Shown: positions 1 to 8,469 of the stretch, piece by piece
How the letters are laid out: each line of letters starts with the position of its first letter
Numbering within the stretch: position 1 is the first letter of the stretch
Source of the DNA: Catellatospora coxensis
GTDB lineage: Bacteria > Actinomycetota > Actinomycetes > Mycobacteriales > Micromonosporaceae
Direction of reading: 5' to 3'
Length of the DNA: 64,000 nucleotides
Assembly (NCBI RefSeq): GCF_016862635.1
Contig: NZ_BONI01000021.1
Coordinates: 1 to 64,000 of the forward strand
The notes under the pieces: generated by a model
The model's input: only the letters and a program-made list of their open reading frames with translations
Database searches by the model: none
Told to the model about the DNA's origin: nothing
Program-made: the position numbers and the translations under genes

Positions 1-114
1 GCCGTCAAGCGAGAGAGTTGGCAGCGCTGGCTCGCCTCGGATGCGGATGTCTGACCATCCCGCCGCCAGTCCGTACGATCGATCGCGACCAAAAACCTCA
101 AACGTCACCGCGCG

Positions 115-1110
115 TCAGAAGGTGCGGATCGCGATCTCGGCCGGCGCGGCCAGACCCTTGACGATCTCGTCGTCGAGTCTGACCAGGGTCAGTGAGGCTC
201 CGGCCATGTCCAGGGAGGTGCAGTACTCGCCGACGTAGTTGCGCCGCACGTGGATGCCGCGGGCTTCGAGCTGCTGGTGGGCGCGGCCGTAGAGCAGGTA
301 CAGCTCGCCGATCGGGGTGCCGCCCAACCCGTTGATCATCAGGGCGACGTCGTCGCCGCGTTCGTAGGGCAGGTCGGTCACGACGGCTTCGAGGAGCTCG
401 TCGATGATGGTGTCGGCGTTGGCGAGCTTCTCGCGGCGGCGGCCGGGCTCGCCGTGGATGCCGACGCCGATCTCCATCTCGTCGTCGCCGATCTCGAACA
501 GCGGCGAGCCTTTGGCGGGCGGTGTGCACGAGGTCAGGGCCATGCCCATGGTCCGGGTCACCGAGTTGACCTTGTTGCCGAGGCGTACCAGCTCGTCGAT
601 GTCTGCGCCGGCTTCGGCGGCCGCGCCGACGACCTTGATGACGAAGAAGTTGCCGGCCACGCCGCGCCGGCCGATGGTGAAGGTGGAGTCGGCCACGGCG
701 ACGTCGTCGTCGATGAGCACGGTCTGGATCTGCACGCCTTCGGCTTCGGCCATCTCCTTGCCCATGTCGAAGGCCATCCGGTCGCCGGTGTAGTTGTTGA
801 TCAGGTGCAGTACGCCTTTGGGTGTGGCGAGCAGCTTGCTGGTCTCCAGCACGTAGTCCATCGGCGGGGCGGCGAACACGTCGCCGGGGCAGGCCGCGTC
901 GAGCATCCCCTTGCCGACGATCATCACGTGGGCGGGTTCGTGCCCGGACCCGGAGCCCTGGATGATCGAGACCTTGTCGTCGCGTGGGGCGTCGGCGCGC
1001 ATGATGAGGTTGTATTCGGGGACGTAGCGCAGGGTGTCCGGGTTGGCCAGGGCGACGCCTTTGAGCATCTCGGGCACGAACTGGCGCGGGTCGTTGACGA
1101 ACTTCTTCAT
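115..1110 (-). CDS. dhaK: DhaK-type dihydroxyacetone/ketose kinase, substrate-binding subunit
   Basis: The 331-residue protein matches the DhaK family over its full usual length. It holds GSGSGHEPAHVMIVGKG near residue 52 and GVGIHGEP near residue 217, whose His is the residue that covalently holds the ketose carbonyl in the family. DhaK works with DhaL to phosphorylate dihydroxyacetone or another short ketose in the cytoplasm. It is the last gene of a minus-strand operon, 16 bases after dhaL, with a GGAG ribosome site seven bases before ATG 1110. An EIIA-like DhaM is not visible, so ATP is the likely phosphate donor. The real substrate could be a tetrulose or pentulose instead of dihydroxyacetone. 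The 114 bases after the stop hold nothing I recognise. Confidence 0.93.
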   Translation of the reverse strand: MKKFVNDPRQFVPEMLKGVALANPDTLRYVPEYNLIMRADAPRDDKVSIIQGSGSGHEPAHVMIVGKGMLDAACPGDVFAAPPMDYVLETSKLLATPKGVLHLINNYTGDRMAFDMGKEMAEAEGVQIQTVLIDDDVAVADSTFTIGRRGVAGNFFVIKVVGAAAEAGADIDELVRLGNKVNSVTRTMGMALTSCTPPAKGSPLFEIGDDEMEIGVGIHGEPGRRREKLANADTIIDELLEAVVTDLPYERGDDVALMINGLGGTPIGELYLLYGRAHQQLEARGIHVRRNYVGEYCTSLDMAGASLTLVRLDDEIVKGLAAPAEIAIRTF

Positions 1111-1126
1111 GGCGGCGCTCCCGTGT

Positions 1127-1768
1127 TCAGAAGGTGGTGGGCCAGGCGTCGGCGAGGGCTTCGATGATCACGGCCACCGCGGTGGCGCCGGGGTCGACGC
1201 TGCCGATGCTGCGTTCGCCGGTGTAGCTGGCCCGGCCGCGGCGGGCTTCCAGTCGCGCGGTGGCGTCGGCGCTGGTGCGGGCCACGGTCGCGGCGGCCCG
1301 GACCATGGTCTGGGCGTCGCTGCCGAGTTCGAGCTGGCGGGCCATCTCGTCGGTGGCCGGCACGAGCGCGTCGAGCAGGGTCTTGTCGCCGAGGCTGGCG
1401 TTGCCGCGGGCCTGGATGCCCTCCGCGGCGGCGCGCAGCATCGCGACGACGGTGGCGCCGTCCAGTTGTGGCTGGGCCGTGGCGGCGGTGGCGGCACGCA
1501 GGAACGCGGTGCCCCACAGCGGCCCGGAGGTGCCGCCGATCTTGCTGGTGATGACGACTGCGATCTTGCGCAGGAACGTGGCGACGTCGGCGCGGTCGAA
1601 GGTGTCCCAGTCGGCGAGGACGACTTCGAAGCCGCGGGCCAGCGAGTAGCCGAAGTCGCCGTCGCCGACGACGGCGTCGAGGTCGCCGAAGTACTTCTCG
1701 TTGGCCACGGCGGTCTGCGCGATCGTGCGGACCACGAACTCGACCTGCGGCATCGGGTTGCCGGTCAT
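1127..1768 (-). CDS. dhaL: DhaL-type kinase subunit (nucleotide-binding)
   Basis: A 213-residue all-helical DhaL-family subunit, which carries the nucleotide and phosphorylates the ketose bound in DhaK. The metal-binding loop reads VVGDGDFGYSL near residue 33; the usual family form is GDGDHG, so the His is replaced by Phe. The later segment TSKIGGTSGPLWG is typical. I chose ATG 1768 because it overlaps the stop of the upstream phosphatase gene by four bases (ATGA); the open frame runs much further upstream but only as a shadow. It lies 16 bases before dhaK. The changed loop is one reason to doubt that plain dihydroxyacetone is the substrate. Confidence 0.9.
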   Translation of the reverse strand: MTGNPMPQVEFVVRTIAQTAVANEKYFGDLDAVVGDGDFGYSLARGFEVVLADWDTFDRADVATFLRKIAVVITSKIGGTSGPLWGTAFLRAATAATAQPQLDGATVVAMLRAAAEGIQARGNASLGDKTLLDALVPATDEMARQLELGSDAQTMVRAAATVARTSADATARLEARRGRASYTGERSIGSVDPGATAVAVIIEALADAWPTTF

Positions 1769-2550
1769 CGCCTGTCCCTTCCGGCCAGGACGGCGGCGAG
1801 GTCGTCCAGCGTCACGTACGCCCCGGGCGTGGCCGGGCTGTGGTCGGCCAGCACGGTGATCGGGGCGGCGTCGGGCTCGCCGAGGGAGTCCACGACGAAC
1901 GCGGCGCCGGTGAAATCCTCGTCGGCGGTGTAGTCGTTGACGGTGACCACGCAGGCGATCCCGGCCGCGACCGCGGCGGCCAGGCCGTTGTGGGAGTCTT
2001 CGATGACGACCGCGTCGTGCGCGCTCAGGCCGAGCCGGTCGAGGGCGAGCAGGTAGATGTCGGGTGCGGGCTTCTTGCGGGGCACGATGTCGCCGGCGAG
2101 CACGGTGAAGTCGCGGGCCCGGTCCGGGCCGACAGCATGTTCCAGCACCGCCCGCACCGACGGCTCGGCCGAGGTCGAGGCGACTGCCAGCCGCCACCCG
2201 GCGGCGTGGGCCTGTTCGGTGATCCTGGCGATGCCGGGCCGGGGCGGCAGGTCACCGGCGGCGACCATGGCCGTGTAGATGGCGGTCTTGCGCCGGTGCC
2301 AGGCGGCGACGGCCTCGGCCTGCCCGGCCGGGTCGGCCGGCAGCCCGGCGGCGGCGACGAACTCGGGCGTGAGCAGGCTGGCCATGCGTTCCTTGCCGCC
2401 GCCGATCGCGAGCCTGCGGCCGTACTCCTGCTCGTCCCACCGCACGGGCAGGCCGAACTCGGCGAAGGTCTGGTTGAACGCGGGCAGGTGCCCGTAGCGT
2501 TCGGTGTCGGCCAGCACGCCGTCGCAGTCGAAGATCAGTGCCGTCACCAT
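1765..2550 (-). CDS. HAD-superfamily phosphatase (CbbY/beta-phosphoglucomutase-like)
   Basis: A 261-residue HAD subfamily I hydrolase. Motif I is IFDCDGVLADTE at the N-terminus with the nucleophile Asp, motif II is ASTSAEPS, motif III is PRKKPAPDIY and motif IV is VIEDSHNG. The family removes phosphate from sugar phosphates or isomerises them. ATG 2550 overlaps the aldolase end by seven bases, and the stop overlaps dhaL by four, so the gene is translationally coupled in the ketose operon. Here it probably recycles or detoxifies a phosphorylated sugar made by the kinase; the exact substrate cannot be read from sequence. Confidence 0.9.
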   Translation of the reverse strand: MVTALIFDCDGVLADTERYGHLPAFNQTFAEFGLPVRWDEQEYGRRLAIGGGKERMASLLTPEFVAAAGLPADPAGQAEAVAAWHRRKTAIYTAMVAAGDLPPRPGIARITEQAHAAGWRLAVASTSAEPSVRAVLEHAVGPDRARDFTVLAGDIVPRKKPAPDIYLLALDRLGLSAHDAVVIEDSHNGLAAAVAAGIACVVTVNDYTADEDFTGAAFVVDSLGEPDAAPITVLADHSPATPGAYVTLDDLAAVLAGRDRR

Positions 2551-3404
2551 GCGCGCCCCGTGCTGCCGAAGCGGTCGGCGTAGCCGGCGGCCATCGCGGT
2601 GACATCGGCGGCGACGTGCCGGAACAGCGACGGCGGATCCCACTTGTGCTGCGTCTCGGCCTCGCGCAGGAACGCCAGGTTCGACTGCATGTAGGTCATC
2701 TTGAGGGCGGTGGACACGTTGACCTTCGCGCAGCCGCGGGCGATCAGGTCGGCGAACTGGGCATCGGTCAGGCCCGTGCCGCCGTGCAGCGCGATCGGCA
2801 CGCCGGTCGCGGCGACCAGGTCGCTGACGCGCTGGCCGTCCAGGTGCGGTTCGGCCGAGTAGACGCCGTGGGCGTTGCCGATCGACGGGGCGAACACGTC
2901 GACGCCCGACGTCTCGATGAAATGGACCGAGACGTCCAGGGTCTGCCGGTGGGCAGCCTCGTCGCTGCCGACACCGTCCTCGACGCCGGTGATCGCCTCG
3001 ATCTCGCCCTCGACGTGGGCGCCGTGGGCGCGCGCCTCGGCGACCACCTCGACGGTCTGGCGCAGATTCTCCGCCACGGGCAGCGTGGAGGCGTCGAACA
3101 GCACCGAGTTCCAGCCCCTGGCCAGGCACTCGGTGATCACCGCCCGCTCGGGGCAGTGATCCAGGTGCAGGCTGACCGGCACCTCGATCCCGGCGGTCAT
3201 CGCCCGCCACATCGCGGACAGCACGTCGGAGCCGATGGACTTCACCGTCTTCACCGACGTCTGCACGATCATCGGGGACCTGCGCTCGACAGCGGCGGCC
3301 AGCACGCTCTCCAGCGTCAGGTCGTTGACGATGTTGATCGCGGGCACGCCGTAGCGCTCCCGCATGGCCCGGTCGACGATCTCCTTGAGCGAGACCACAC
3401 CCAT
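2544..3404 (-). CDS. Class II fructose-bisphosphate/tagatose-type aldolase
   Basis: A 286-residue zinc-dependent class II aldolase of the GatY/KbaY/Fba type. Zinc-ligand segments are LHLDHCPE (about residue 79), SIGNAHGVY (about 175) and IALHGGTGL (about 204), with the usual EGEIEAITGVEDG loop. It would cleave a ketose 1-phosphate to DHAP and an aldehyde. It opens the operon aldolase-phosphatase-dhaL-dhaK. ATG 3404 is preferred over an upstream TTG because homology begins at MGVVSLKEIVDRA; there is no clear ribosome site, and a TAGTGT box lies about nine bases upstream on the minus strand, so a leaderless start is possible. The 292 bases to the next gene otherwise show nothing definite. Confidence 0.88.
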   Translation of the reverse strand: MGVVSLKEIVDRAMRERYGVPAINIVNDLTLESVLAAAVERRSPMIVQTSVKTVKSIGSDVLSAMWRAMTAGIEVPVSLHLDHCPERAVITECLARGWNSVLFDASTLPVAENLRQTVEVVAEARAHGAHVEGEIEAITGVEDGVGSDEAAHRQTLDVSVHFIETSGVDVFAPSIGNAHGVYSAEPHLDGQRVSDLVAATGVPIALHGGTGLTDAQFADLIARGCAKVNVSTALKMTYMQSNLAFLREAETQHKWDPPSLFRHVAADVTAMAAGYADRFGSTGRAW

Positions 3405-3696
3405 ACGCCGAACACTAGAACGCCAAAGCGTCCGGATTGCCGGTATTGACCACAACGGCTGGCGGTTTGGTCATTTCCCATCGCCCCCGAGCCGCGTTCT
3501 GCCGCCGGTTCCACCCAGGTTCGGCCTGGCAGGACGGTGCTGACCGACGATGATCGCGATGTGCGCTCCGCCGCGCGAGCGTGCCGCCGGCGCGGCCGCC
3601 CACGCCGGGATCGACGAGGTGGTGGTGAGCCATCCAGAGTCAGGGGCGGGCGTGGTTCGGCGACCGGGCGAGCAAGCCGGCCCGGTCGCCTACCTG

Positions 3697-4485
3697 TCAG
3701 CCGCGGATGATCTCCTTGATCCAGCCGGAGATGTTGTCCACCCGGGAGGTCCGCTCCTCCAGCGAGTGCGGGCAGGACGGTCCGCCGCTTTCCACCGACA
3801 CCAGAGTGGGCCGCCCGCTGCCGTGCTCCATGAAGTACGGCGCACCCGAGTCGTACGGGCAGGCGCTGGTGTCGGGCGCCGGTGCCAGGGCGGTCACCCC
3901 GACGGTGGGTTCGGTCACCGAGACGACGGTGACCTGGCCGGTCCGCAGCTGCGGCGACGGCACGGGGTTGGAACTGGTGATCGACCCGAAACCGGTGATC
4001 CGCAGGACGTCGCCGACCTCCGGCGCCTTGCGGCTCAGGGCCAGCGGCCGAATGTCCTTGATCGGGAAGCTGAGCTTCGCCAGCGCCAGATCGGTGGTGG
4101 GCGACTGGCGCACGGCGATGACGGTGGCGACGTGACCGATGTCGGTGGTCAGGTCGGCCCGCCCGACGGTGGCGGTGGTCAGGTCGGCGACCGGCCGCTC
4201 CACCCGGACGCCGTTGAAGTCGCGGAAGCAGTGTCCCGCGGTGACGATCCACTGTGGTGCGATGAGCGCACCCGAGCAGGCGCTGTTACGGCGACCGCCG
4301 TCGGCCGTCGGGATCCCGGTCATGGTCAGTTTGACCGCGAACCGGAACTGGCCGTTGGGCACGATCTCGCCGTTCGCGACGGCGTGTGCCGGGCCTGCCG
4401 GGAAGATCCCGAGGCCGGCCGCGACGACCGTCGACGTGAGCAGCAGCCCGGCTCGACGAATGCGGTGCTTGAGCGTGACGTCCAA
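3697..4485 (-). CDS. Secreted trypsin-like serine protease (S1 family)
   Basis: A 262-residue exported protease. A basic n-region (KHRIRR), a hydrophobic core and an AHA cleavage site form the signal peptide. The chymotrypsin triad is visible as TAGHC (His), TTDLALAKL (Asp) and ACPYDSGAPYF (Ser). The residue before DSG is Tyr instead of the usual Gly of GDSGGP, which sits at the oxyanion hole. I chose TTG 4485, eight bases after a GAGG ribosome site; a GTG at 4572 gives 29 more residues that do not look like a secretion signal and has no ribosome site. It stands alone, divergent from the beta-propeller gene, and probably degrades extracellular protein. Confidence 0.85.
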   Translation of the reverse strand: MDVTLKHRIRRAGLLLTSTVVAAGLGIFPAGPAHAVANGEIVPNGQFRFAVKLTMTGIPTADGGRRNSACSGALIAPQWIVTAGHCFRDFNGVRVERPVADLTTATVGRADLTTDIGHVATVIAVRQSPTTDLALAKLSFPIKDIRPLALSRKAPEVGDVLRITGFGSITSSNPVPSPQLRTGQVTVVSVTEPTVGVTALAPAPDTSACPYDSGAPYFMEHGSGRPTLVSVESGGPSCPHSLEERTSRVDNISGWIKEIIRG

Positions 4486-4527
4486 GAACTCATCCTCTGC
4501 TCTGCGCGGGAGCACCCGCGTCTGTCT

Positions 4528-4557
4528 GTCGTCGACTGCCTCGACGGCGTCGACGAC
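4528..4557. promoter_or_regulatory. Inverted repeat in the divergent protease/propeller intergenic region
   Basis: GTCGTCGAC (4528-4536) and GTCGACGAC (4549-4557) form perfect nine-base arms around a 12-base centre. The repeat lies 43 bases upstream of the chosen protease start, in the roughly 290-base gap shared with the gene at 4776. It could be an operator; if the longer GTG start of the protease is used, it would be inside the coding region. No other signal stands out in this gap. Confidence 0.3.
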
Positions 4558-4775
4558 AAACGTTGCTTTCACTATGGATAGACGCGGACCACCTGCCCCC
4601 AGGTTGTGATCTCGACGCTTCCAATGTGGTCATGCGAACCGAAGGTCGCGAGGGCGGCCGGCTGGTCCGGGGCTGACCGGGGGCCTGGCGGACCAGCCCC
4701 GCACGCGAGGCGCAGCTCACCGCCGCGCTGGTGGTGTGGCCTGAAACGCAGCCGGCGATCCGTTACAGTCCGCCC

Positions 4776-6011
4776 GTGTCGACCGACCAGTTGCTGCTTA
4801 CTCACCCCGATCCGCCAACACCGCGGCACCTGCGCCTCGAGGTCGACGGGGCCCGGCTGCGACGCTGCACCTGGAGGGGCTCCGGCAAGGAAAGGTGCAG
4901 CTCCCGCGACTTCCCCAATCACGAGGCCGCCCGCGACGCCCTGGCGCGTGAGGCCGCGGCCCGTATGCGCGAGGGCTTCGCCTACGTCCGAGACGCGGCC
5001 GGCACCCCGCCCGGTGAGCCCGTCCTGCGGTGCGCCCCGCCGAACCGTTACGGTCCACAGACATTCGACCTGCACCCGCAAGGCCACACCCTCGCCGTCG
5101 CCTCCCTGCGCCGCGACGCGTACGGCGCCGACCTGCACCTCGTCGAAGTCGCCACCGGCCGACGCCGACTCGTGCACACCGAGGCGCCAGGCTCGGGACC
5201 CACGGGACAGACGTTCATCCATGCCGTGCTGTTCGACGCCGACGGCACCGGCTTGGTATACGCGCTCAACGGCGAGACCCGTCACCTCGACCTCGCCACC
5301 GGCACCACCCGGGTCCTCGCACATTACGAGCATCTCGGCAATGCCCGGTTCAACCACTTCTGCACCCGGCCGGCGCAGGACGCCACCCGGCGGCGGCTGC
5401 TGCTGTTCGATGCCGGCGACCAGGTCCGGGTCCGCGACACCGGCACCGGCGAGGACGTGCTGGTCGTGCCCGTCGCCGACCGCCCCGAGTGCCGCGCCGG
5501 AGCCCTGTCGCCCTCGGGGCGGCTGCTCGCCCTCGCCTTCGGCGTCGATGACTCCATCGTGCAGGTGTGGCACGTCGAGACCGGTCAGTTGCTGCACAGC
5601 ACCCCCTTCCCGTTCCCGTTCTCCGGCACCACCGGCCGCACCGGGATCAGGGACCTGGGGTTCGACCCCGGCGAGAGGTTCCTCGTCGCTGCCGGCGGCT
5701 TCGCCGAGGGACCCTTCGCACTACCCGTCGGCGGGGACACGCTCGCCTGGGCGGTGCCCGATCCGTACCGGACCGACCGCTACGGCACCTGTTTCGGTTG
5801 GCAGTACTCCCCGTCGGGGGACCTTCTCGCGATCGGCGGCCGGCTGGGCGCCACGCTGCACCTGCCGGACGGCGCACCTTCACCGGTGCCGCTGGCGCTG
5901 TCGCACACCGGCCGCACCCACCGCGTCGTCTTCTCCGCCGACGGCACCCTGCTTGCCTGTGGCGGTGACAGCGGCCGGCTGTCCGTGCACCGCGTGACCG
6001 GCCAACCCTGA
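4776..6011 (+). CDS. WGR-like domain plus beta-propeller repeat protein, unknown role
   Basis: A 411-residue cytoplasmic protein without a signal peptide. Residues 15-70 resemble a WGR-type domain (RLEVDGARLRRCTWRG onward), a module found in DNA-damage and regulatory proteins. Residues 90-410 are WD40/YVTN-like propeller blades, seen in repeats such as FDADGTGLVYAL, LSPSGRLLALAF and FSADGTLLACGGDSGRLSVH. I prefer GTG 4776, since the N-terminal domain starts soon after it, to ATG 4731. It is monocistronic. Propeller proteins usually serve as scaffolds; no enzyme motif is visible and the role is unknown. Confidence 0.75.
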   Translation: MSTDQLLLTHPDPPTPRHLRLEVDGARLRRCTWRGSGKERCSSRDFPNHEAARDALAREAAARMREGFAYVRDAAGTPPGEPVLRCAPPNRYGPQTFDLHPQGHTLAVASLRRDAYGADLHLVEVATGRRRLVHTEAPGSGPTGQTFIHAVLFDADGTGLVYALNGETRHLDLATGTTRVLAHYEHLGNARFNHFCTRPAQDATRRRLLLFDAGDQVRVRDTGTGEDVLVVPVADRPECRAGALSPSGRLLALAFGVDDSIVQVWHVETGQLLHSTPFPFPFSGTTGRTGIRDLGFDPGERFLVAAGGFAEGPFALPVGGDTLAWAVPDPYRTDRYGTCFGWQYSPSGDLLAIGGRLGATLHLPDGAPSPVPLALSHTGRTHRVVFSADGTLLACGGDSGRLSVHRVTGQP

Positions 6012-6198
6012 CTTCTCGGGACATGACGGGGGGTTGGTCCTGCCGAGGTGCTTCCGCCAGGGTTCCGGACGGCGAGGATCTGAGCAGCGGACCCGACAGG
6101 CCGACTGCGAGGACGTGGCGATCCACTGTGGAGGGGGTGCGCGGCAGTCGATGTCACGAAGCCGTAAGATTTCGCCGTCCTCAGCGCGACTAGGGTCG

Positions 6199-6771
6199 AT
6201 GGACATGAAGAAGGTTCTCGCCGCAGTCTGCGCTGCCGCAAGCCTCGCCCTGGCCGCATGCAGCGACGCCCCTGAACCTGCGGCCGACCCACCTCCCAGC
6301 AGCGGATCAGTGACCACGTCAGCGTCACCGGCCAGTCCCGCGCCGGACCCTGGCGGCACCGGCGAGACACCGCAGACGTTGCGGTTCACCGCCACCACCG
6401 TCGACGGCAAGACCTTCGACGCGGCCGCCCTCGCCGGCAAGCCCGCGGTGCTGTGGTTCTGGGCCGCCTGGTGTCCACGCTGCCGCGGCGACGCCGCGGA
6501 GATCCGTGACCTGCAGCAGCAGTACGCCGGGAAGGCCGGCGTCGTCGGCGTGGCCGGGCTCGGCAGCGGCGCCGCCGCGATGAAGGACTTCGTCGCCGAC
6601 TACCGCCTCGACGGGTTCCCGCAGCTCGCCGACGACGCCGGCAAGGTGTGGCAGCGCTTCGAGGTGCCGAGCCAGCACTACTACGTCATCCTGGACAGCT
6701 CCGGGAAGGTGGCCCACTCCGGTCCGCTGACCGTCGCGCAGCTGAAGCAGAAGGTCGACGGGCTGCTCTGA
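6199..6771 (+). CDS. TlpA-like thioredoxin-fold lipoprotein
   Basis: A 190-residue lipoprotein: MDMKKVLAAV... with lipobox LAAC about residue 17, then a Ser/Pro-rich linker and a TlpA/AhpC-type thioredoxin domain. The redox site is WAAWCPRC near residue 90, and the cis-Pro segment VPSQHYYVILD follows. Such proteins reduce disulfides or supply reductant outside the membrane. Its stop overlaps by one base (TGATG) with the CcdA-like gene, so the membrane partner that supplies electrons is coupled to it. ATG 6205 is an equally possible start. This pair often serves cytochrome c maturation or copper-protein thiol repair. Confidence 0.9.
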   Translation: MDMKKVLAAVCAAASLALAACSDAPEPAADPPPSSGSVTTSASPASPAPDPGGTGETPQTLRFTATTVDGKTFDAAALAGKPAVLWFWAAWCPRCRGDAAEIRDLQQQYAGKAGVVGVAGLGSGAAAMKDFVADYRLDGFPQLADDAGKVWQRFEVPSQHYYVILDSSGKVAHSGPLTVAQLKQKVDGLL

Positions 6772-7622
6772 TGCCCGACGCCCCCTACGCTCTGGCGCTG
6801 GCCGCCGGGGTGCTGGCCGCGGTGAACCCGTGCGGATTCGCTCTGCTGCCCGCATACGTGTCGCTGCTGGTCGTCGACCAGCAGGCACCGGGGCGCAGGG
6901 CGCTGCCGGTGCTGCGGGCGCTGGCCATGACCGGGGCGATGACCGCGGGGTTCGTCACCGTGTTCGGGGCGTTCGGCCTGCTGGCCGCGCCGGCCGCGGA
7001 CTGGGTGTCCCAGCGCCTGCCCTGGTTGACGGTCGTCATCGGCCTGCTGCTGGTGGCCCTCGGCGGGTGGCTGCTGTCCGGACGCGAGCTCGCCTCGCCG
7101 GTGCCCAAGCTCGGCCGGGCACCGGACCTGCGGCGCCGGTTCTGGCCGATGTACCTGTTCGGGATGTCGTTCGCGGTGGCGTCGCTCGGCTGCACCATCG
7201 GACCGTTCCTCGGCGTCGTCGTCATCGGGTTCAGCGCCGGCTCCACGGCGGCCGGCGTCGGGCTGTTCCTGTCCTACGCGGCGGGCATGGCCCTGGTCGT
7301 CGGCACCGTCGCGGTCGCCGTCGCGCTGGCGCAGCAGCCGGTGATCAGGGCGATGCGCCGCGCGGCGCCGCTGCTGTCACGCGCCGCGGGACTGCTGATG
7401 GTCCTCGCGGGGGCATATGTCGCCTGGTACGGCTGGTACGAGATCCGCATCTTCGCCGACCCGGACACCACCGACCCGGTCATCGACGCCGCCGCCACCG
7501 TACAGACAGCCCTCGCCGCCTCCGTCGATGCCATTGGCGCGGGTCGGCTTGCCGCAGCGCTCGGTGTTCTGGCCGCGGTGGGGGCGCTGGTGGCGCTGGC
7601 GCGGCGGCGGTACGGGCGATGA
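6771..7622 (+). CDS. CcdA/DsbD-like thiol-disulfide transporter
   Basis: A 283-residue membrane protein of the CcdA/DsbD-beta family that carries reducing power from cytoplasmic thioredoxin across the membrane. The first helix ends in AAVNPCGFALLPAY and the fourth region has SLGCTIGPFLG, giving the two conserved redox Cys. About seven to eight hydrophobic segments are visible. ATG 6771 shares its first base with the stop of the tlpA-like gene, so the two form a coupled operon. The C-terminal tail after residue 230 adds an extra helix ending in ARRRYGR. Confidence 0.9.
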   Translation: MPDAPYALALAAGVLAAVNPCGFALLPAYVSLLVVDQQAPGRRALPVLRALAMTGAMTAGFVTVFGAFGLLAAPAADWVSQRLPWLTVVIGLLLVALGGWLLSGRELASPVPKLGRAPDLRRRFWPMYLFGMSFAVASLGCTIGPFLGVVVIGFSAGSTAAGVGLFLSYAAGMALVVGTVAVAVALAQQPVIRAMRRAAPLLSRAAGLLMVLAGAYVAWYGWYEIRIFADPDTTDPVIDAAATVQTALAASVDAIGAGRLAAALGVLAAVGALVALARRRYGR

Positions 7623-7659
7623 CCGGCTGAATGCCTGAACGAAGATGGCGGCGAGGGCT

Positions 7660-8172
7660 TCAGGTGTCGTACTCGCCGTTCCAGGGCTCGTGGAAGCCGA
7701 GCCGTTGCGGGTAGAGCTCCGCCCATGGGCCGCTGCGGCTCTGTTCCGGATCGTCGGAGGTCTCGTCGATCAGGCCGAAGACGACTTCGTCGACGTCGAC
7801 CCGGAAGGGCCGGATCGCGATGTCGCAGAAGGTGACCGGCCCGATGTCCGACAGCCAACCCGTCACCGTCTGGTCGGCCCGCTCGACTGCGTCTCCGTCG
7901 GCCCTGACGCCCGCGAACAACACGTCCGAGCCGAGGTGCTGTCCGGTGTCGTCGAAGCGGTGCAGGACCGCGTATATCCGCTGCTCCTGCCGCCAATCGT
8001 CGCCGAGGACGGCACCTTCTCGGTACGCGCCGGTGACGTCGGCGAAGAACTGTCCGCCTGCGTACCGGCCGATCCGGTCAGTGCGGTAGCCGGGCTCATA
8101 CTTGATCGGGATGACTTCCGGGAGTCGCACATCGCGGATCTTAACTGCCTTCAGCGTGCAGAGCCTGCGCAT
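7660..8172 (-). CDS. Conserved-looking hypothetical protein
   Basis: A soluble, acidic 170-residue protein that I do not recognise. It has no signal peptide or membrane segment; Trp-rich pieces such as DDWRQEQRIYAVLHRFD suggest a folded domain. The open frame extends to 8226, but the first 18 codons are Arg/Pro-rich and would cover the operator at 8213-8228, so ATG 8172 is my preferred start. It ends 37 bases from the ccdA-like gene (convergent) and starts divergently from the galactanase region. Confidence 0.55.
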   Translation of the reverse strand: MRRLCTLKAVKIRDVRLPEVIPIKYEPGYRTDRIGRYAGGQFFADVTGAYREGAVLGDDWRQEQRIYAVLHRFDDTGQHLGSDVLFAGVRADGDAVERADQTVTGWLSDIGPVTFCDIAIRPFRVDVDEVVFGLIDETSDDPEQSRSGPWAELYPQRLGFHEPWNGEYDT

Positions 8173-8212
8173 CCTGAGCAATGGACGTGCGCCCGGTCGT
8201 GGAGCACGTGCA

Positions 8213-8228
8213 CTGTGCACGTTCACAG
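8213..8228. promoter_or_regulatory. Operator-like 16-mer, distal copy of the galactanase operator
   Basis: CTGTGCACGTTCACAG is the exact reverse complement of the 16-mer at 8406-8421 and is itself a palindrome with one mismatched pair around a central CG. A central CG is typical of LacI-family operators. The 177-base gap between the two sites would allow looping, or this copy may control the divergent gene at 7660-8172, starting 41 bases upstream of its ATG. Confidence 0.6.
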
Positions 8229-8374
8229 GCGATTCGGCCCGCAGAAGCGGATGGTCGCGGGCTGACCGGACGGCCGGTTGCTGCTCCGCCGGTCCGGCGT
8301 CTCGGCTGCCCGCAACGCATGTTCACCTGCTTATTCCAGCAATCAGGACGAAGCGGCGGCGACACGATCACCTC

Positions 8375-8402
8375 TTGACAGCCGCAGCGCCATCGTTACC
8401 TT
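8375..8402 (+). promoter_or_regulatory. Sigma-70-type promoter of the GH53 galactanase gene
   Basis: A consensus -35 box TTGACA (8375-8380) is followed after 16 bases by TACCTT (8397-8402), which fits the actinomycete TAnnnT -10 box. The operator at 8406-8421 covers the expected transcription start. Confidence 0.6.
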
Positions 8403-8405
8403 GAA

Positions 8406-8421
8406 CTGTGAACGTGCACAG
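8406..8421. promoter_or_regulatory. LacI-type operator over the galactanase transcription start
   Basis: CTGTGAACGTGCACAG lies four bases after the -10 box and 48 bases before the chosen start codon. It is a near-perfect palindrome with central CG, repeated exactly in inverted orientation at 8213-8228. A repressor bound here would block initiation. No LacI gene is in the window, so the regulator would be encoded elsewhere. Confidence 0.65.
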
Positions 8422-8469
8422 AAGTCAGGTAGAGCCCGCGTTTCGAGCAGGTTGACCAGGAGGATGTAC

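Noticed and set aside
3415-3633. 72-codon minus-strand frame upstream of the aldolase operon
   Set aside because: No ribosome site and low-complexity Arg/Ala content; it occupies the promoter region of the operon.
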